Origin: Lunularia cruciata
Taxonomy: Eukaryota > Streptophyta > Marchantiopsida > Lunulariales > Lunulariaceae
Direction of reading: 5' to 3'
Assembly (NCBI GenBank): GCA_948567375.1
Contig: OX419758.1
Span: 58,719,001 to 58,783,000, forward strand
DNA length: 64,000 nt
The notes beneath the pieces are model-generated. The model was not told the DNA's origin, did not search any database, and saw nothing but the letters and a program-made list of their open reading frames with translations. The translations under genes were made by a program, and so were the position numbers. Shown here piece after piece: positions 1-13,130 of this stretch. Position 1 is the stretch's first letter, and every line of letters starts with the position of its first letter.

Positions 1-364
1 TGGGACACTTGAATGAGGGAAAAATTCCAAATGCCTAGCATAAAGCTTCAGCTCTTGTATTTATAGGGATCATACAAGGCTCTTGAGAAGTTTCTCAAGA
101 AGCTTCCCTGAGCCGCTTTCTTGGAGTGCAAGCCAAGTTAATTGGGAAGCTTCTCAAGAAGCTTCCTTCTAGAAGTTGTTTACTTGGCATGCAAGCTAAG
201 TTAATTGGAACCTTCTAGAAGCTACTTACTTGAAGTGCAAGCTAAATTAGCTAGGAAGCTTCCCAAGAAGCTTGCTAGATACTTATGGAATATTCTAGGT
301 TAATTTGATTTATTTGCTACTTTGTTAGCCCTACTAACTTCATCACTAAACTCATATTGTTACA
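1..364 (-). repeat. 3' LTR of element A (partial)
   Basis: Matches the LTR at 5154-5494 and those of element B. In sense it starts TGTAACAATATGAG at 364 and runs left past base 1. It carries the family's recurring AAGCTTCTTGAGAAGC-type inverted motifs and a TATAAATAC-like promoter box (plus-strand gtatttatag near 56-66). Confidence 0.9.
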
Positions 365-376
365 TATTCTCCCACT
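365..376 (-). other. polypurine tract of element A
   Basis: Sense AGTGGGAGAATA abuts the 3' LTR start. Element B (AGTGGGGGAATA) and element C have the same tract in the same place, which fixes the LTR boundary. Confidence 0.8.
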
Positions 377-418
377 ACTAGTTGGTGAAGTCCTTGTTGC
401 CATTGAAGCTTTGAACTC

Positions 419-1700
419 CTAGATGGCCATCCGTGCATTTTGGAGGTGAGAAAGAGGTTCCCATGTGGCATCATGAAGGAGATACCCTTTCCAAAGGACC
501 TTGTACTCCGTATGTTGTTGGCATCCTCGTTGAATGTGGCGATGTACAAGGATACAATCAACTTCATACTCCTCATGATCATGATCATTGATAGGAATGG
601 GAGGAGGAGGAGGTTGGACACAAGAGGAAAAAGAAGATGAGTTAGGAACAAAGGGTTTCAACTTGGAAATGTGAAAGATAGGGTGGATGCACATATGACA
701 AGGTAAGGCAAGTTGTTAAGCAACATGAGAGATGATTTGGATGACCTCAAAGTGATCTATCCAATTAGGGGCGAGTTTACAAACTTGGGTATCAAGTGGG
801 AGAGGTAGGTTACTAGATAATAGCATGAATTTATCACCGACTTCAAAGGTGAGATCATGACAATAGTGGTATGCATATTGTTTTTGACAATTGTAAGCAA
901 CAAGGAGGTGAGATTTGATTGGTTGGAGAGATTGGGATATGGTGGTCAAGAAAGTTGAAGTATGAGGGACCTGAGATGGAGTAGGATCAAGAAGAGAATC
1001 TTGAACTAACAGATCTTGGCCAAAATTGGCAGGGAGAAAATCCGGAACTTGCCTATTTGGAATTATTGTAGGCAAATTTTACAATTGTAAGACATTCATC
1101 CCAATTGGTATGGTGGACATTGACAAAGGCACACAACATATCCTTCAAGGTATTATTTGCACGTTTGGTTTGTCGATCAGTTTGAGGATGATAGGCCATG
1201 GACAAAGCAAGCTTGGTGCCGAGTATTTGGAAGAGTGTTTGCCGAAACTTCTTGGTGAATCAAGGATCACAGTTGGAGATGAGTACACATGGCATCCTAT
1301 GATGCTTGAAGATATTGTTGAAGTAGATTTGCTTTAAGGTTGGAGCATCCATGGTATCAATGGTTGGTGCCAAGTGGATTTGCTTACTAAGCTTATCCAC
1401 AAACACCACAATTGTTGTGTGTCCTTGCTTTGCCTGGGGCAAGGATGTGATGAGATCCAAGCTCACGTGTTCCCATCAAGTAGATGGAATGGGGAGTGGT
1501 TGAAGGAGTCTACTTGGCTTCTAGTTGTTGGCCTTGTTACGTTGGCAGCTCTCACATGATTGGACAAACTCTTGAATATCTTGTGTCATGTTGGGCTACC
1601 ACCATTGGCGTTGGAGTGTACCCAAGGTCTTGTCCACACCCATGTGCCCAACTATTTGTAAATCATGGGTTTCTTGAAGGCGTACAAGTCAAAGATCACC
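419..1700 (-). pseudogene. integrase and chromodomain part of element A pol
   Basis: From right to left: the H2C2 zinc finger near 1500-1700 (CESC pair intact); the integrase core at 1260-1466, with first catalytic Asp in SLDLI (1455-1457) and the second position changed to Asn in ISNCDP (1272-1274); the C-terminal part at 716-1075; a proline-rich linker; and a chromodomain at 434-574 with the WKGY and TWEP landmarks. Chromodomains direct insertion to methylated-histone chromatin. Frames are interrupted between pieces. The TAG just after the chromodomain also occurs in element B, so it may be the natural end of the polyprotein. A TAG in the integrase, after NNSK, is also shared. Confidence 0.9.
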
Positions 1701-2219
1701 TTTAACTGGAACATAGATCTAGTCCTCGTGGAATAGAAGGCATTTTTTGAGAGAGAAGGTGTTGTACTCCTTGTTGCATGTTGTAAGATGACCATGTACT
1801 ATTTGGAAGAATGGATCTTGTTGTAGAGCTGACTGAAACTTGTTTTGGACCTTGGAGTCAATTGACACCATCGTAATTGCTATCATGATGAGAGGGAGAG
1901 ACTTCAAATCAGGTTGCCATGATAGAGCATCATGGATGACATGGAACCGACTTGGTTTGTACTCAAGTTTGATGTCAAACAATTGGAATTGTTCCTCCTA
2001 TTGATGATGTCAACTCTTCATGTGTTCCCATTGTAAGGTTTGCAACAATGGTTTGTGATCAATTTGCATAATCATTTGTTTTCCAAAGAGATAATGCCTC
2101 CATACTTTGGTGGCATATACCACTGCAAATTGTTCTTGGTCTTGAAAAAAGTAATTTCTTTCAGCCATCTTTAGTCAATGAGACACAAAAGCAATGAGAT
2201 GTATTCCATTTGGGAGTTC

Positions 2220-3212
2220 CTATTGCAATACGGCTCCAATTGCAAAGTTAGAAGCATCAAAATCAACCACACAGGGTAGTTGAGGATCATACGGTTGAAG
2301 GATGGGTCTTGAAGACACCATATGTTTCAACTTCTGGAATGCTTCTTTGTGCTTGGTGGTCCATTGGAAGCTCAAGTTCTTCCCCAAGAGGTCTGTCAAT
2401 GGTGCAGCCACATGAGCATAATAATGAATGAACCTTTGGTAAAAACTAGCCAATCCATTAAATGGCCATACTTCTATAGCGTCCTTTGGAGTAGGCCAAT
2501 TAGTAATGGCCTTGATTTTCTCCTCTTCTATCTTGATCCCCTCTGATGAGATCTTGTGGCCCAAAAAGGTAACTTCCTTTTGCCAAAAGGCACACTTCAA
2601 CTTCTTGTAGTACAATTTCTAATTGTTAGGATGACTACAGCGTGATTCATATGTTCTGCCTTTGTCTTGCTATAGATTAAGATATAATCCAAGAACACCA
2701 CCAAGTACCAATCCAATAGTCAATCCAACACCCAATGCATTTGATTCATTGACCACTGGAGCATTAGTGAGCCCAAAAGGCAGAACTCTCCACTCAAAAT
2801 ACCCATACCGTGTGCAAAAGGTAATCTTTTTCACATCCTCTCTATCAATGGGGATTTGCCAATAACCACTATAAAGATCCAATTTGGAAAATTATCGTGC
2901 TCCACTCAACTGATCAAGCAAGTCATCAATCCAAGGCAAGTGATATGCATTCTTCACTGTTTGCTTATTGAGCACATGATAATCAATACAAAAACAAAGT
3001 CCTCGATCCTTCTTTGGAACAAATAGTATTTGTGCTATCCAAGGAGATATACTATGTCTTATGAGGTCCTTCTCCAACAACTCCATAAGTGTTGTTTGCA
3101 ACTCTTCCAACTCCTTTGGTGAATGTTTATAGATTGGTCTACTCATTGAAGTACTCCTTGGCAATAACTCAATCTTGAAGGGCATACCATGATCAGAAGG
3201 TAATCCCTTCAA
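2220..3212 (-). pseudogene. reverse transcriptase/RNase H part of element A pol
   Basis: The RT fingers and palm lie at 2892-3212 ([39 protein letters not shown]), continue at 2670-2882 ([26 protein letters not shown]), then break frame. The active-site box reads FLDY in the shifted frame near 2690, so the second Asp is lost. RNase H follows at 2220-2615 with VDFDASNFAIGAVL. These are standard Ty3/gypsy landmarks. At least one frameshift and a stop after AVLQ show it is inactive. Confidence 0.92.
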
Positions 3213-3347
3213 TAGATCATCCGGAAATACATCTACAAAATCTTGAACTATTTATTAACCCTTGCTTGATGAGGCTCTTGGCTCTGCTCATATTGTCCTT
3301 GTGCAATCGGCTTGATCCACACCACAAAAATAGAACTATTGTCCTCC

Positions 3348-3525
3348 AAAGCTTGCTCTATGGTTCCTTCACTAACAAACTACCCATCTAGGGACTCACC
3401 TCTCTTCAAAGCTTGCTCCATGGTTTCCTTCTTGGAAAACTTCCCATCTTGGGGCTCCTCTTCCTTCAAGGCATGCTCTATGGCTACTTTCTCAACCAAA
3501 TTTCCATCTTGGGACTGACTATTCT
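3348..3525 (-). repeat. three 60-bp coding repeats in the PR-RT linker of element A
   Basis: Three imperfect copies of a 60-bp unit encode a Lys/Glu-rich 20-residue repeat with a GKF...EQA...DE pattern. The same three-unit linker occurs in element B at 56717-56896, so it belongs to the element and did not arise here by chance. Confidence 0.75.
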
Positions 3526-3754
3526 TAGGTGTCTTACTTAGAGGTGCTAGACATCCTAATCATAAATTCCTACCTTGGTGTTGTACTTGAATTTGTCATT
3601 GGGTCCAATCAAATTGGACCTTATGAGTTCAAGCCAAGGTAGTCCTAGAATGATATCATAGTATAAAGGTGTCACTACAAACCTCATACACTCCAAATAC
3701 TACTTCCCAATCTGAAAAGTAATAGGATGTGAGATACAAAATGCAAAACCCTTT

Positions 3755-3960
3755 CTACCATCCGCCATCATCAATGTACTTCCAATCAGTGGCTTGATAG
3801 GAATACCCAATTCCTTTTGCTACTTGCATAAACATGCAATTTTTTGAACTTCCAAAGTCAACCAAAATCCTATAACCCCGATTAGATATCATACCTTGCA
3901 AGTGAAGCAAACTTGCATAGGTCGAGCCTTCAATCCCATTGGAACTAATCAAGCTCCCAA
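3755..3960 (-). pseudogene. retropepsin fragment of element A
   Basis: The frame reads EGSTYASLLHLQGMISNRG then ILVDFGSSKNCM. The retropepsin D-(S/T)-G triad is changed to DFG, and the frame shifts soon afterwards. The homologous stretch of element B is longer and has DSR at this site. Confidence 0.85.
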
Positions 3961-4062
3961 TAGGTGGTTCAATATCTCTTATTGGGATTCCTCATTTCCT
4001 TGATCATTTTGTTCCACAAACTCCATCTGGACAACTTGTCAAGATCACCTATTCATGAATGG

Positions 4063-4104
4063 ACATTTAGTAATGCAATGTCCAACTTGGCAACAATAAA
4101 AACA
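4063..4104 (-). pseudogene. gag CCHC zinc knuckle of element A (intact motif)
   Basis: The minus strand encodes CFYCCQVGHCITKC, a complete C-X2-C-X4-H-X4-C nucleocapsid knuckle that binds RNA in packaging. Element B keeps the frame here but has Tyr at the second Cys. The surrounding gag (to about 4873) is broken by stops and frameshifts. Confidence 0.85.
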
Positions 4105-5139
4105 ACCTCCATTTTCTCACAATCTTTCTCTATCCATTATACCAAGTGTTCTCCATTGGATAGCATCAATCTCCATTGGTGTCGGTTCCTCCACCCGTGC
4201 ATAGTGCATTGGTAGGCTTTATGTAGGTCGAGGTTGAGACCAAGTTATTGTAACCAAGGAATCAAAGTGCTCAACCAATTGAATGGCTTCTTCTATGTTT
4301 TGTGGTTCCCACATGGTCACCTCCAATTTGGTTTGTGCTTTCAATCCCTCACAAATTGATCCAAAACTTCACCTTCTTGTATATTTGGAATTTGCATGAT
4401 GATGTTCTAAAATTGTGTGATGTAGCTCCTTACAAAGCCAATCTACTTCAATTCCGCCAGTTTATCTTGTGCAGCTTGGGTAGCATTTATAGTTTGAAAT
4501 CAACCAAGTATTGCATCCTTGAATTCTACCCATGTCAAAATTGGCACAACAATTTTTTGTTCAGCTTGCTCCACACGGAATTGCCACTAAATTTTTACTA
4601 CACCATCCAATTGGCTAGAAGCCAAGAGAATCTATTTCTATTCATTTGAAGGTTGGTGGCTTCAAAGTAACATTTGCACTCAAACACAAAATTCTCCATT
4701 GTTCTTGGAAGATTCTTGCTTTCAAACACCTTTGGTTTTGGAAATTGGATGTGATCTTCTCTATCTCAAATTGGTGCCCTCTCTATATGTTCTTTTTGTT
4801 GTTGCTCTTGTTCATTCAACAATCAAGTAAGGTGCTTGATTTGTTGTTGCATTGCAAGATTAACGTCTAGCATTGCCACTATAGCTACTACTCTATCCTA
4901 CTACTCTCAATTTATCTAATTGATTAACACATAGATGCAGCACGTCCAATGGTCTCCATAAGTTACAACCAGAAGTATCAAGGGTTACTTAGACAAGGTG
5001 ATCATATGCAAAAAATCCTACTCAAAATGTGAGGTGATAAATTAGGTGAAACAATGCTTGGGTAATATTTGGACATGAAAATCCCAATGGTTTGGCGGAA
5101 GTGGATTTGGTGGTCCATAAATTCCATCCATCCCATTCA

Positions 5140-5152
5140 TGCTCTAATACCA
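5140..5152 (-). other. primer binding site of element A
   Basis: Sense TGGTATTAGAGCA follows the 5' LTR after one base. It matches the initiator-tRNA-Met complement TGGTATCAGAGC(A) with one change, the usual primer of plant LTR elements. Confidence 0.8.
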
Positions 5153-5153
5153 A

Positions 5154-5494
5154 TATAAAAGACCATGACCGAGGAGAGAAATATGAGAATGGAAGCTCAC
5201 ATTGGGACACTTGAATGAGTGAAAACTCCAAATGCCTAGCATGAGCTTCGGCTCTTGTATTTATAATGATCATACAAGGCTCTTGAGAAGCTTCTCAGGA
5301 AGATTCCTTCTAGAAGTTGCTTACTTGGCATGCAAGCTAAGCTAGTTGGAACGTTCTAGAAGTTACTTACTCAAGGTGCAAGCTAAGCTAGCCAAGAAGC
5401 TTCCAAGATACTTCTAGAATATTCTAGGTTAATTTGTCTTGTTTGCTACTTTGTTAGCCCTACTAACTTTGTTGCTAAACTCCATACTGTTCCA
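5154..5494 (-). repeat. 5' LTR of element A
   Basis: 341 bp, sense start TGGAACAGTATGGAG, ending CTTTTATA next to the primer binding site. It aligns with the left LTR of A and both LTRs of B, with deletions that make it shorter than B's 408 and 431 bp. Confidence 0.88.
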
Positions 5495-5559
5495 TAATAT
5501 CTTTACAAATAGAGTTACAAGGAGCCCGTTCCATGACAACTATAGTAGAAGCCCAATAT

Positions 5560-6480
5560 ATAAGAATCTCAAAGGGCAAACAAACCTTTGTATTCAAGAG
5601 CTTCTATAAGCCTCAAGCATCAAAAAGAGAAGGAGGATGAAATAAAGAGAAAAGTTTATGACAAAGGGATTGTGGAGCTCCAAACTGAACAAAAAAACTT
5701 TAAGAATGAACAAATAGATTCAATTGTAACCATTGGGACATATTGCTACCCAACTCCTCAACCAATTTGAATGTCTAATAGTTAAGCATCCATAGTATAT
5801 GAAGTTGAAGGACCTTGAGACGCAAATCAATGCATTGGAGAGAAAGGTCTACAAAAACAACCAACTCAAGGCTTTGTCTATCAAGCTACATGTCCATACT
5901 ACCTCCAAGTTCCAAGAAACCCATATTAATTTTATACAAGAAGTTGATGGTTACAAGAAGGAGCTTGTAGAACTCATCCAACTTTGTAAAGGAGAAAGAA
6001 GTTTGACACAATATGCACCCATAACATCTTACAACCAAATAGGCAACTTTGTATGACATGATTGCAAACTAGATAATAAAAAGACAAATTGTCTCAAAGT
6101 TAAGATTGGAATTGCCTACTTTGTAAGCATAAACCATAGCATTTTGTACTTCTATGGACTTTGTTAGGTTATGATATGAACAATTGATGTTAGACAAATA
6201 CCCACCAAAGTAGTAATAAATGACAAAAATCAAAAAGTTGAGGTAGCTATTCCATGTGGGCCATGCTTACTTAAGTTAGAATGAGATTAGATAAGTGATC
6301 AAGATAGGATTATTGAGTAGTGCTATATATGTAAATAGGAGATTTTCAATAGATTTTAACCACTATATCTCTTGGCGGCTATGTAGGATATGTTTAAAAG
6401 GATTTGGCTCAATGTCAGCCGGTTCATTCAATGCATCCTTCTTTTGCAATAAATGAAGTTTATACCATCAAGATCTTGTA
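5560..6480 (+). pseudogene. K3: C-terminal part of unrecognised coiled-coil repeat protein (K family)
   Basis: Two consecutive open stretches (5588-5770 and 5799-6056) encode Lys/Glu-rich, heptad-like sequence such as QKEKEDEIKRKVYDKG and LKDLETQINALERKVYKNN, then YKKELVELIQLCKGERSL. This parallels the C-terminal ends of K1 (YYKEMIDVLIKFLKGKGGSLQ, near 33940-34010) and K2 (YYKESTNLLIRIYRGKCSSLQ, near 53790-53850). I do not recognise the family. No start, promoter or N-terminal half is visible; element A ends 66 bp upstream and may have displaced it. After 6056 stops are frequent. The family match is my own by-eye alignment. Confidence 0.5.
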
Positions 6481-9400
6481 TGTCAATGTGTGTGTATTCA
6501 TCTACACCTTGTATGAAGGACTACATGTTTAATTGAGTAGAGGTGAGGAATATTGAAGTAAGAGTATGGACACTTGAGTGAGTGGTATAATTTGTGTTTG
6601 AGTAGAGTATTTATCTTTGGAGGCTCTAAGCAACAAATGGCAATATGGTGACAAAATACTAAGAGTCAAGAGTATTATAAAGTACCAATAGATTGAAATA
6701 TCAAGCGGCATGATCCATCCATGACTCTTGTGGGGTTGTGCCTTTTAAGAAGGACAGAACACTAATTAACACTTACAGTTATCAGGGTGATTAGACCCTT
6801 GGAAGATCCTACCCCTTGGTGTACTCAGGTTCTAGGATACTACTCATAAGACTTTGTAGTAGTTTTGACCTTGTCTGACCATGAACTATAAGAGGTAGAC
6901 AAGGAACTCAACGTACACAAGAATCCCACTACACAAATCTTGAATCTGGTCATACCCAAGAAGATAGGAAAATTGCATGGCAAAGTAACCTCATTACAAA
7001 TGAGCCATCACATTCAAGGATAATTTAGTATAGATGTGAAGTGAAAGTGATTTATTTGATTATTCCTCTTGTAGTGTGCTAGATGTGGTGATATTGATCT
7101 GTTTTGGGAATAATTCTGCCCATGAGGTTAAATAATAAATAGAAGATAGTCATCATTGTGACATTTCATCTCCATTTCTGTCATATCCAACATATCCACT
7201 TGCAATAGACCAGTTCTTACCAATTTATTATGTATTATTAGATGGAATTTATTTTTTACACATCTATTATATGAAACCTTATATAAAGTAAATATATATT
7301 TATCTAGATACAAATAGATTTACCAAAATATGATTTAATGTTTAGATGTGAGAAAATATGCCATTAAACCACATCAATAATAAGGTTAAATTACAAACTT
7401 TGCCTAAATTATTCTTTATGGTTGCAAATACAAAAATCATATTATCAAATTAAAAGTAACTCTCATACCATACCCAAAAACAAAGATATCACCAGACTAA
7501 TTTGATAAAATAATAAACTTAAGTTTAAAAAAGCTAACTTAATTAGAGCTTATATAAAATTAAATATAACACAAGAAATACTAACTTATTATATTCTAGA
7601 TTCTATTTGGTTATTGTATTAAGTATATCTGTATATATTACTTGAGCATTCCATAATTTAAAGCTTTATTTTCATCGTATTGCTATATGATTTATATTAC
7701 CTATCTCTTTAACAAGTAATATGTTTTTGAGCCCATCAAATTTTGGATAACATAACAGTAAAGCAAGCCACGTAAAGTGATCTTTAGTGAAGAATAGAAG
7801 TCAACTGGTCAATTGATGAGAAAAAACTAATTATTTAAGTCATTCCATTATACTTTAAAAATAAAGTGCAATTTTATAAGTTTCATAGGTAAATAAAACT
7901 ATATTATAGATCAATAAAACTCGCAATAAAAAATTTAGCCTCACGTAATATGGATGCTTTAAAGTTAATGGTAAAAATTATTGATGATCACCTAATATAA
8001 CCTAGCTATGTGAGGGCATTGGAATATCTTTCCCCGCATTAATAGAAATATTATGATTCATGTCTTTATCTTAATTAAATTCTTCCTTTATTCTATTTTA
8101 ACCTCATTGAAATATAATTTTTTTAGTGAAGCAAGATAATGACAAAATTGTTCCTTAACACTATCAAAAATTCTACTTCTCCAAGAATTGGACTACATTG
8201 TATTAGAAACTTGTCCAAGAGTATCACTCCTTGAAATTTGGTCCAAATCCGACATACCTTCAAGAGAGATAGCCACAAGTGTAGATGAATTTCCCAATAT
8301 ATATATATCATTGAATAGATAAGAAAGCTTTTCAACAACAAATGATCTTCTTGTTAAAAATTTAGTTACCTTGACTTAGGATATCACATTTAACATCAAT
8401 AACTAGCTCAATTCACTTGTTCTTACTATCTAAACAGTTTGAGATTAATGATTCAATAAGGAAGAAATGTACACATTCAAAGTAGGGTATAAAGGACAGA
8501 GAAATTATTACTTCAAATAGCACATGAGGACCAAGTAGAAGAATATGGTATCTCTCACACAATGATTTAAAGGCTAATCAATAGTATTTGTTTGTATTGT
8601 ATGGCCAATATCTTATCATGGCAATCTATTCTAGTAACTTAGTAAGTAGTAAAAGTTATAAATTTGACTATAATAGTACTTAAGAAGTTTCACAATAGAA
8701 TGTTCCAAAGGTTCTAGGGAATCTTCATATGACTTACTTAGCTAGTAAAATTCTTAGGAACCTTCTTGATTCGTAGTAAGATTATTGGACTACAAGATTT
8801 TGAGAGCCATCTTCAGGATTGAATAACATGGAAACTAAGTTAATTTGGCTTGAAAGTTAGTGTGTTATTTCATGAAGAAGCAAGCTTATACAAACATTAA
8901 TTATAAAATAAAGTCTTGGACTAACTTAGGTGTATGAGTAAAATCTGATCTATTCTTGATCCATTTATTCTCTTTAATCCTCATTACATATTATCTTAGA
9001 ATTTGGTATTCTATATTGGTATCCAAGCAAGAATGTGATGGATGTAATCATTGTACTTTTTTATAAACACTTATAAGTTGTTAGTAGCTTAACATCCATT
9101 TGATGTAAAATGGTTTAAGTATCATTCCCAATTCATTTAGGACGTCTTGTGTTAATATAACTAGAAATTCCTTGGACAATAGCCTAAAGTAAGATCATCT
9201 CTTAGTATCACTTATGCTCAAAGGTAGACATGTACTTTTTTACATATTGACTTAGAGGTAAATTTCTATTTACTTTTACATTAGTAGCAATGGTAGATAT
9301 AATTTATGAGTTTATGATTTTTGCAAAGTAACAAATTATGAAGCATCCTACTTGAATATTGAAGGATATTCTAAGCAACCAAAAACATGTATTAATTCAA

Positions 9401-11640
9401 GAAGATATAAATGATTTGTTTTTCTAAGCATGTAAGGATCACGTACAAAAACCTCCTACAAAGAAGTTTTTGATAGACCAATCCTTCCTCCTTATGGAAC
9501 TTTATTATCAATGGAAAGATCACTTTATGGTCACTTATATTTTTGACAAAAAAATCTTAGAATCCAAGTTCTTTTTGTGTAACACAACCTTATACCTTGC
9601 AATATCTCCAAGCTCAAGTGTGATTTCTATTTGATATTGCTTCACATCCAACTATTTTTGCTTCACATCCAATTATATCTCATATCATACTATTGAAGGA
9701 GAAGGAAATAGTATTTAACACCATTTTAATGGCATCAAATATAAGAGAGGCAATTCATCATCACTTAAAGAAACTATACCTAATGCTAGAACTTAAGTCA
9801 ACAACAAACAAGAATTGCATGATATGTGGTCAACCCTAAGAAAAATGGGCTTATGGAATGAACTTTTCAAATTATACAAAGTACACTTCCAAGAAATTAG
9901 TCAAGTGTATCTTTGTCTAGTCAAAATTTGAGCCAATAGCAAAAATAAAGATTTCCCATTAATAATTCATTCAACAAAAAGTATAAAAGTTGAGATGACA
10001 TAGAAACACACTCCTTTTGCACTGTACTTTTATTATGAGAATAAGCACATGACAACTTATAGGTAAAGTAATCAATCCATACTCAATAATATACCTAACA
10101 AATAGAGAGATTGATTCAAAATGATTGATAAGAAGCAAAAGTAGAATATAGAAGACCAAATACAAGAGAACAAGTCATGAGGATAAAAGAGAAAAGACAT
10201 ATAAAAGTTGAGTAAAATTAATTCCAAATACCAAAGATAATCCAAGTATATATTATTGTGCTTAAAGGAAAGGAAAGGAAACTTTGATACAAAAAAAGAC
10301 GTACTATTATGATGGATATTAACATCTTCTAATGATTTTTAAGAACAAGGAAATAAACTCAAGCTTCATATAAGGACTAATATATGATGGACAAGAATAT
10401 GGAAGTACAAGAAAAATTGGAATATAAAGTGGTGAATAAATAGCCAAGGACTAAGGGAACTTGATGCTAAGTAAGAAAGAAGAAAGAAAATCCAATACTT
10501 GCTTACTTGACATTGTTATAAATAAACTTGGAAACTAGGAGTGTATATTTATTAGTATAGTGCTTAAATACATTAAAGCTAACTTATAAGGCTTTTGTAA
10601 TTTTGGCCTATTTAATTTGACTATTTTTCTAACCTTTGTTCCTAAGAAAAAACATGGCTAATTTGGTGTCCAATATGTTAAACAAGGCTTACCATAACTT
10701 AATGGTGAAAAGGAAGTTACAATTAAACATTGATATTCTTAGGAGACCATGATGAGGGAAATCATAACATCAAAGACAAGAATTGTTTCTCAAGGTATAT
10801 ACATACATGTAATTATAAGAGCTTAGTGAATTTGATTGCTTAATGATCTAAATAACATAACAATCATATTGTAACCTTAACCATGAGAAAGTGAGATATG
10901 ATGAGATCAAAGCTCAAATGCTTCTAATACGAGGAGTGGAAGGGCAATGGTGAAGAATACCAATGTATTTTAGTTTTGAAGGCTTGGTAGGTTACTTTCA
11001 TAAGAATAAATCAATATACAAAAATCTCAACCATATTTTGCCATCTTTATGAATGTTAAAAAATACAATTAATCTAATCTACTCCAAGATGATTGAGATG
11101 AAGAGATGTGTGAAATTTATTTTAAAAAAGAGAGATTTAGATGTAAAACTTATAATTTTAATTTTCTTGTATACAAATTCATTCTTAATTAACCAAGAAG
11201 TATACCTAGTAGCATGTTGGAACATATGGCAAGTTGGAAGGTCAGAGTAGACAAGTTCAAAGAAGGAATTTCTATTGGTGTACTAATTTATATTTATCCT
11301 TGTTCTAGCTATATTCATATAACATTCAGTCATAGAATTCAGAGGTAGCTTGTAATCTAGCCAATGAAATAGGCTATTGGAATTTTAAAGATTTACTCCA
11401 ACTTTATATATATCACAACCCACTCCATTTTGAGCTATGGTTTTTATTGCTTTTCACTATTTTTCTTTATGTAAACAGTTCAATTTAGGTGTCAAGAAGT
11501 GCCACTTGCAGGAAGTATTTATTCACCTATAGTCATAACCCCATGATATGTAGGTGTAGGGTGCCTTAATAAAATAGGACCCCACAATAACTCAACAAGA
11601 ATAGGACCAGACCTATTTTGTAGTCAAACCATTTTTTTTT
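6481..11640. other. AT-rich intergenic DNA without recognisable gene
   Basis: Only short open frames (under 75 codons) occur and none shows family motifs. Base use is strongly AT-biased. I see no RNA gene, LTR boundary or tandem array. Decayed transposon sequence beyond recognition is the likeliest content. Confidence 0.6.
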
Positions 11641-11649
11641 GGTTCCATA

Positions 11650-13130
11650 GGCCTTATGAAGGGGCTTGCCCAAGAAAAAAAACCACTCCACTACAAGGAA
11701 AACCCTACTTCATGAGATTATATGGGACAAGGAGAGCCATGAAAAATTTCTAAAAAATATGAAATTGTGCCATTTCAAGATCACACGAAAAGGCACACAC
11801 ACCACCAAAGAACCATTTGTCACCATTTTGCACTCGGTCTCATGCATGCAATGGATGATCACAACCCTTTATCAACCACCATGATAGAAAAAAGGACAGA
11901 CCTTGCCCCATTAGGGCTATAAAAAGGCCAACTCAAGCAATGACATCACATGATACCATACAAGCAATTTCCAATGCGAGTTGCCTAATTTTGTTGACAT
12001 TGTCTAGAGCTCAAGATGCAAAATTATGAAACATAGTAGGAATTGCACTATTGTATGAAATCAAATATTCAATCATGATGGGACAAACTCTCAAGAGCGG
12101 AATCAAAGTGAAAAGAGATGAGGCAGTGGAAATCTTGAGCAAACCTCTTGAGATTTTGAGTGGGGATTATACTACCAAATTGACTACATCAAGAAAAGTA
12201 GGATGGACTTCTTGCTATGGAATTAGGGTCTTATAGATGGAGCCATGTTATAGGAAAATTGTGATAATACCATGAATCCAAGTAGGAAGTCATTACAAAG
12301 ATGTCTTACGATCTAGATGAAGGATCACTAGAAGTGGTTGTTTGGCATGGATTGCTCTCCATTTGGAGAAGTTCAAGTTGATACCCTGCATGGCCATCCC
12401 AAAAAAAAGTTTAAGTAGAGAATTGATGACTCATTTGTTGGAGGGAACCCATGAACAAGTATAAGATTATAGATATGAAGGACCTTGCTCAATGCACAAT
12501 CACCAAATTGATAATGCAATTGTTTTGTTTGAAACAAATGAACTATGTAAATCAAAACTAGGCTATTTTCTTCTAGCTTATACACAAGCAAAAGCTAGTT
12601 AGCTGGGCTAGGATGTTTTGTGAGCAAGTCATCAAGCTAGTGGATAATATGATAAAGGTTTCTGCCTTTATCATAGTAACCTTCATTGTCCATTTCTACA
12701 TTAGCTTGAAACTCTTGATGGATGAGGAGAAGGAGATGTAGGTGGGATGTTGCAATCCCACCTACATCATCCAAATTACATCAGTAGAGACCCCAATTTG
12801 GCTAAGAAGGTCACTAAATACCACAAGGCAAGCAAGTAAACCAAATTTTGTGCAAGTGGTGGAGACATACAACTCCATCATGATTCAACAAAAGACTTTG
12901 GTGGCCCAAGTGAAGTTCAAGCCTCTTAAAAAACAAAAACGATCTCAAGAGCTGGAACCTTTATCAAAATATAGTAGGAGTAAAACCACATCATACAAGT
13001 CAAATATGGAGGGATGTCCTCCACAAGGATATGGAGTGGTTGAAAAACAAGTTGTTGGAGCTACTCAAAGTACAAAGTTGTGGAGTGAGGAGTCAAACAA
13101 ATTTAATCTCCCATAGTGAATGAGGGAGAA
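11650..13130 (+). pseudogene. K4: decayed member of the K family
   Basis: The stretch near 12610-12740 reads WARMFCEQVIKLVDN...FIVHFYISLKLLMDEEKEM. It matches K2's GANMF..QVRTMLIDF...FAIHFYMGLNLLTNEERK (52150-52300) in spacing and in the HFY..L.LL..EE core. A 124-residue open frame follows (12742-13116), rich in Lys, Gln and Ser and coding no family I know. Upstream open fragments (11666-11884, 12051-12236) may be the N-terminal part. Many stops and shifts show it is not expressed as one protein. The match is distant and by eye. Confidence 0.45.
12735..12768. repeat. perfect hairpin, 14-bp arms, 6-nt loop
   Basis: Arm GATGTAGGTGGGAT at 12735-12748 is the exact complement of 12755-12768. It lies in K4. 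Confidence 0.9.

Larger units (their letters stand above)
1..5494 (-). mobile_element. Ty3/gypsy chromodomain retrotransposon A (chromovirus), decayed, truncated by window start
   Basis: Read on the minus strand the order is 5' LTR (5154-5494), primer binding site, gag with zinc knuckle, protease, a repeated linker, RT, RNase H, integrase, chromodomain, polypurine tract and 3' LTR (364 down to the window edge). PR-RT-RH-IN plus a chromodomain is the chromovirus order of Ty3/gypsy. The internal part is about 4.79 kb, nearly equal to that of element B at 54669-60261. It is dead: gag starts with GTG where B has ATG, RT reads FLDY instead of (F/Y)LDD, the second integrase Asp is Asn, and stops and frameshifts occur in every domain. 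The outer end of the 3' LTR is left of base 1, so target duplications cannot be checked. Confidence 0.93.
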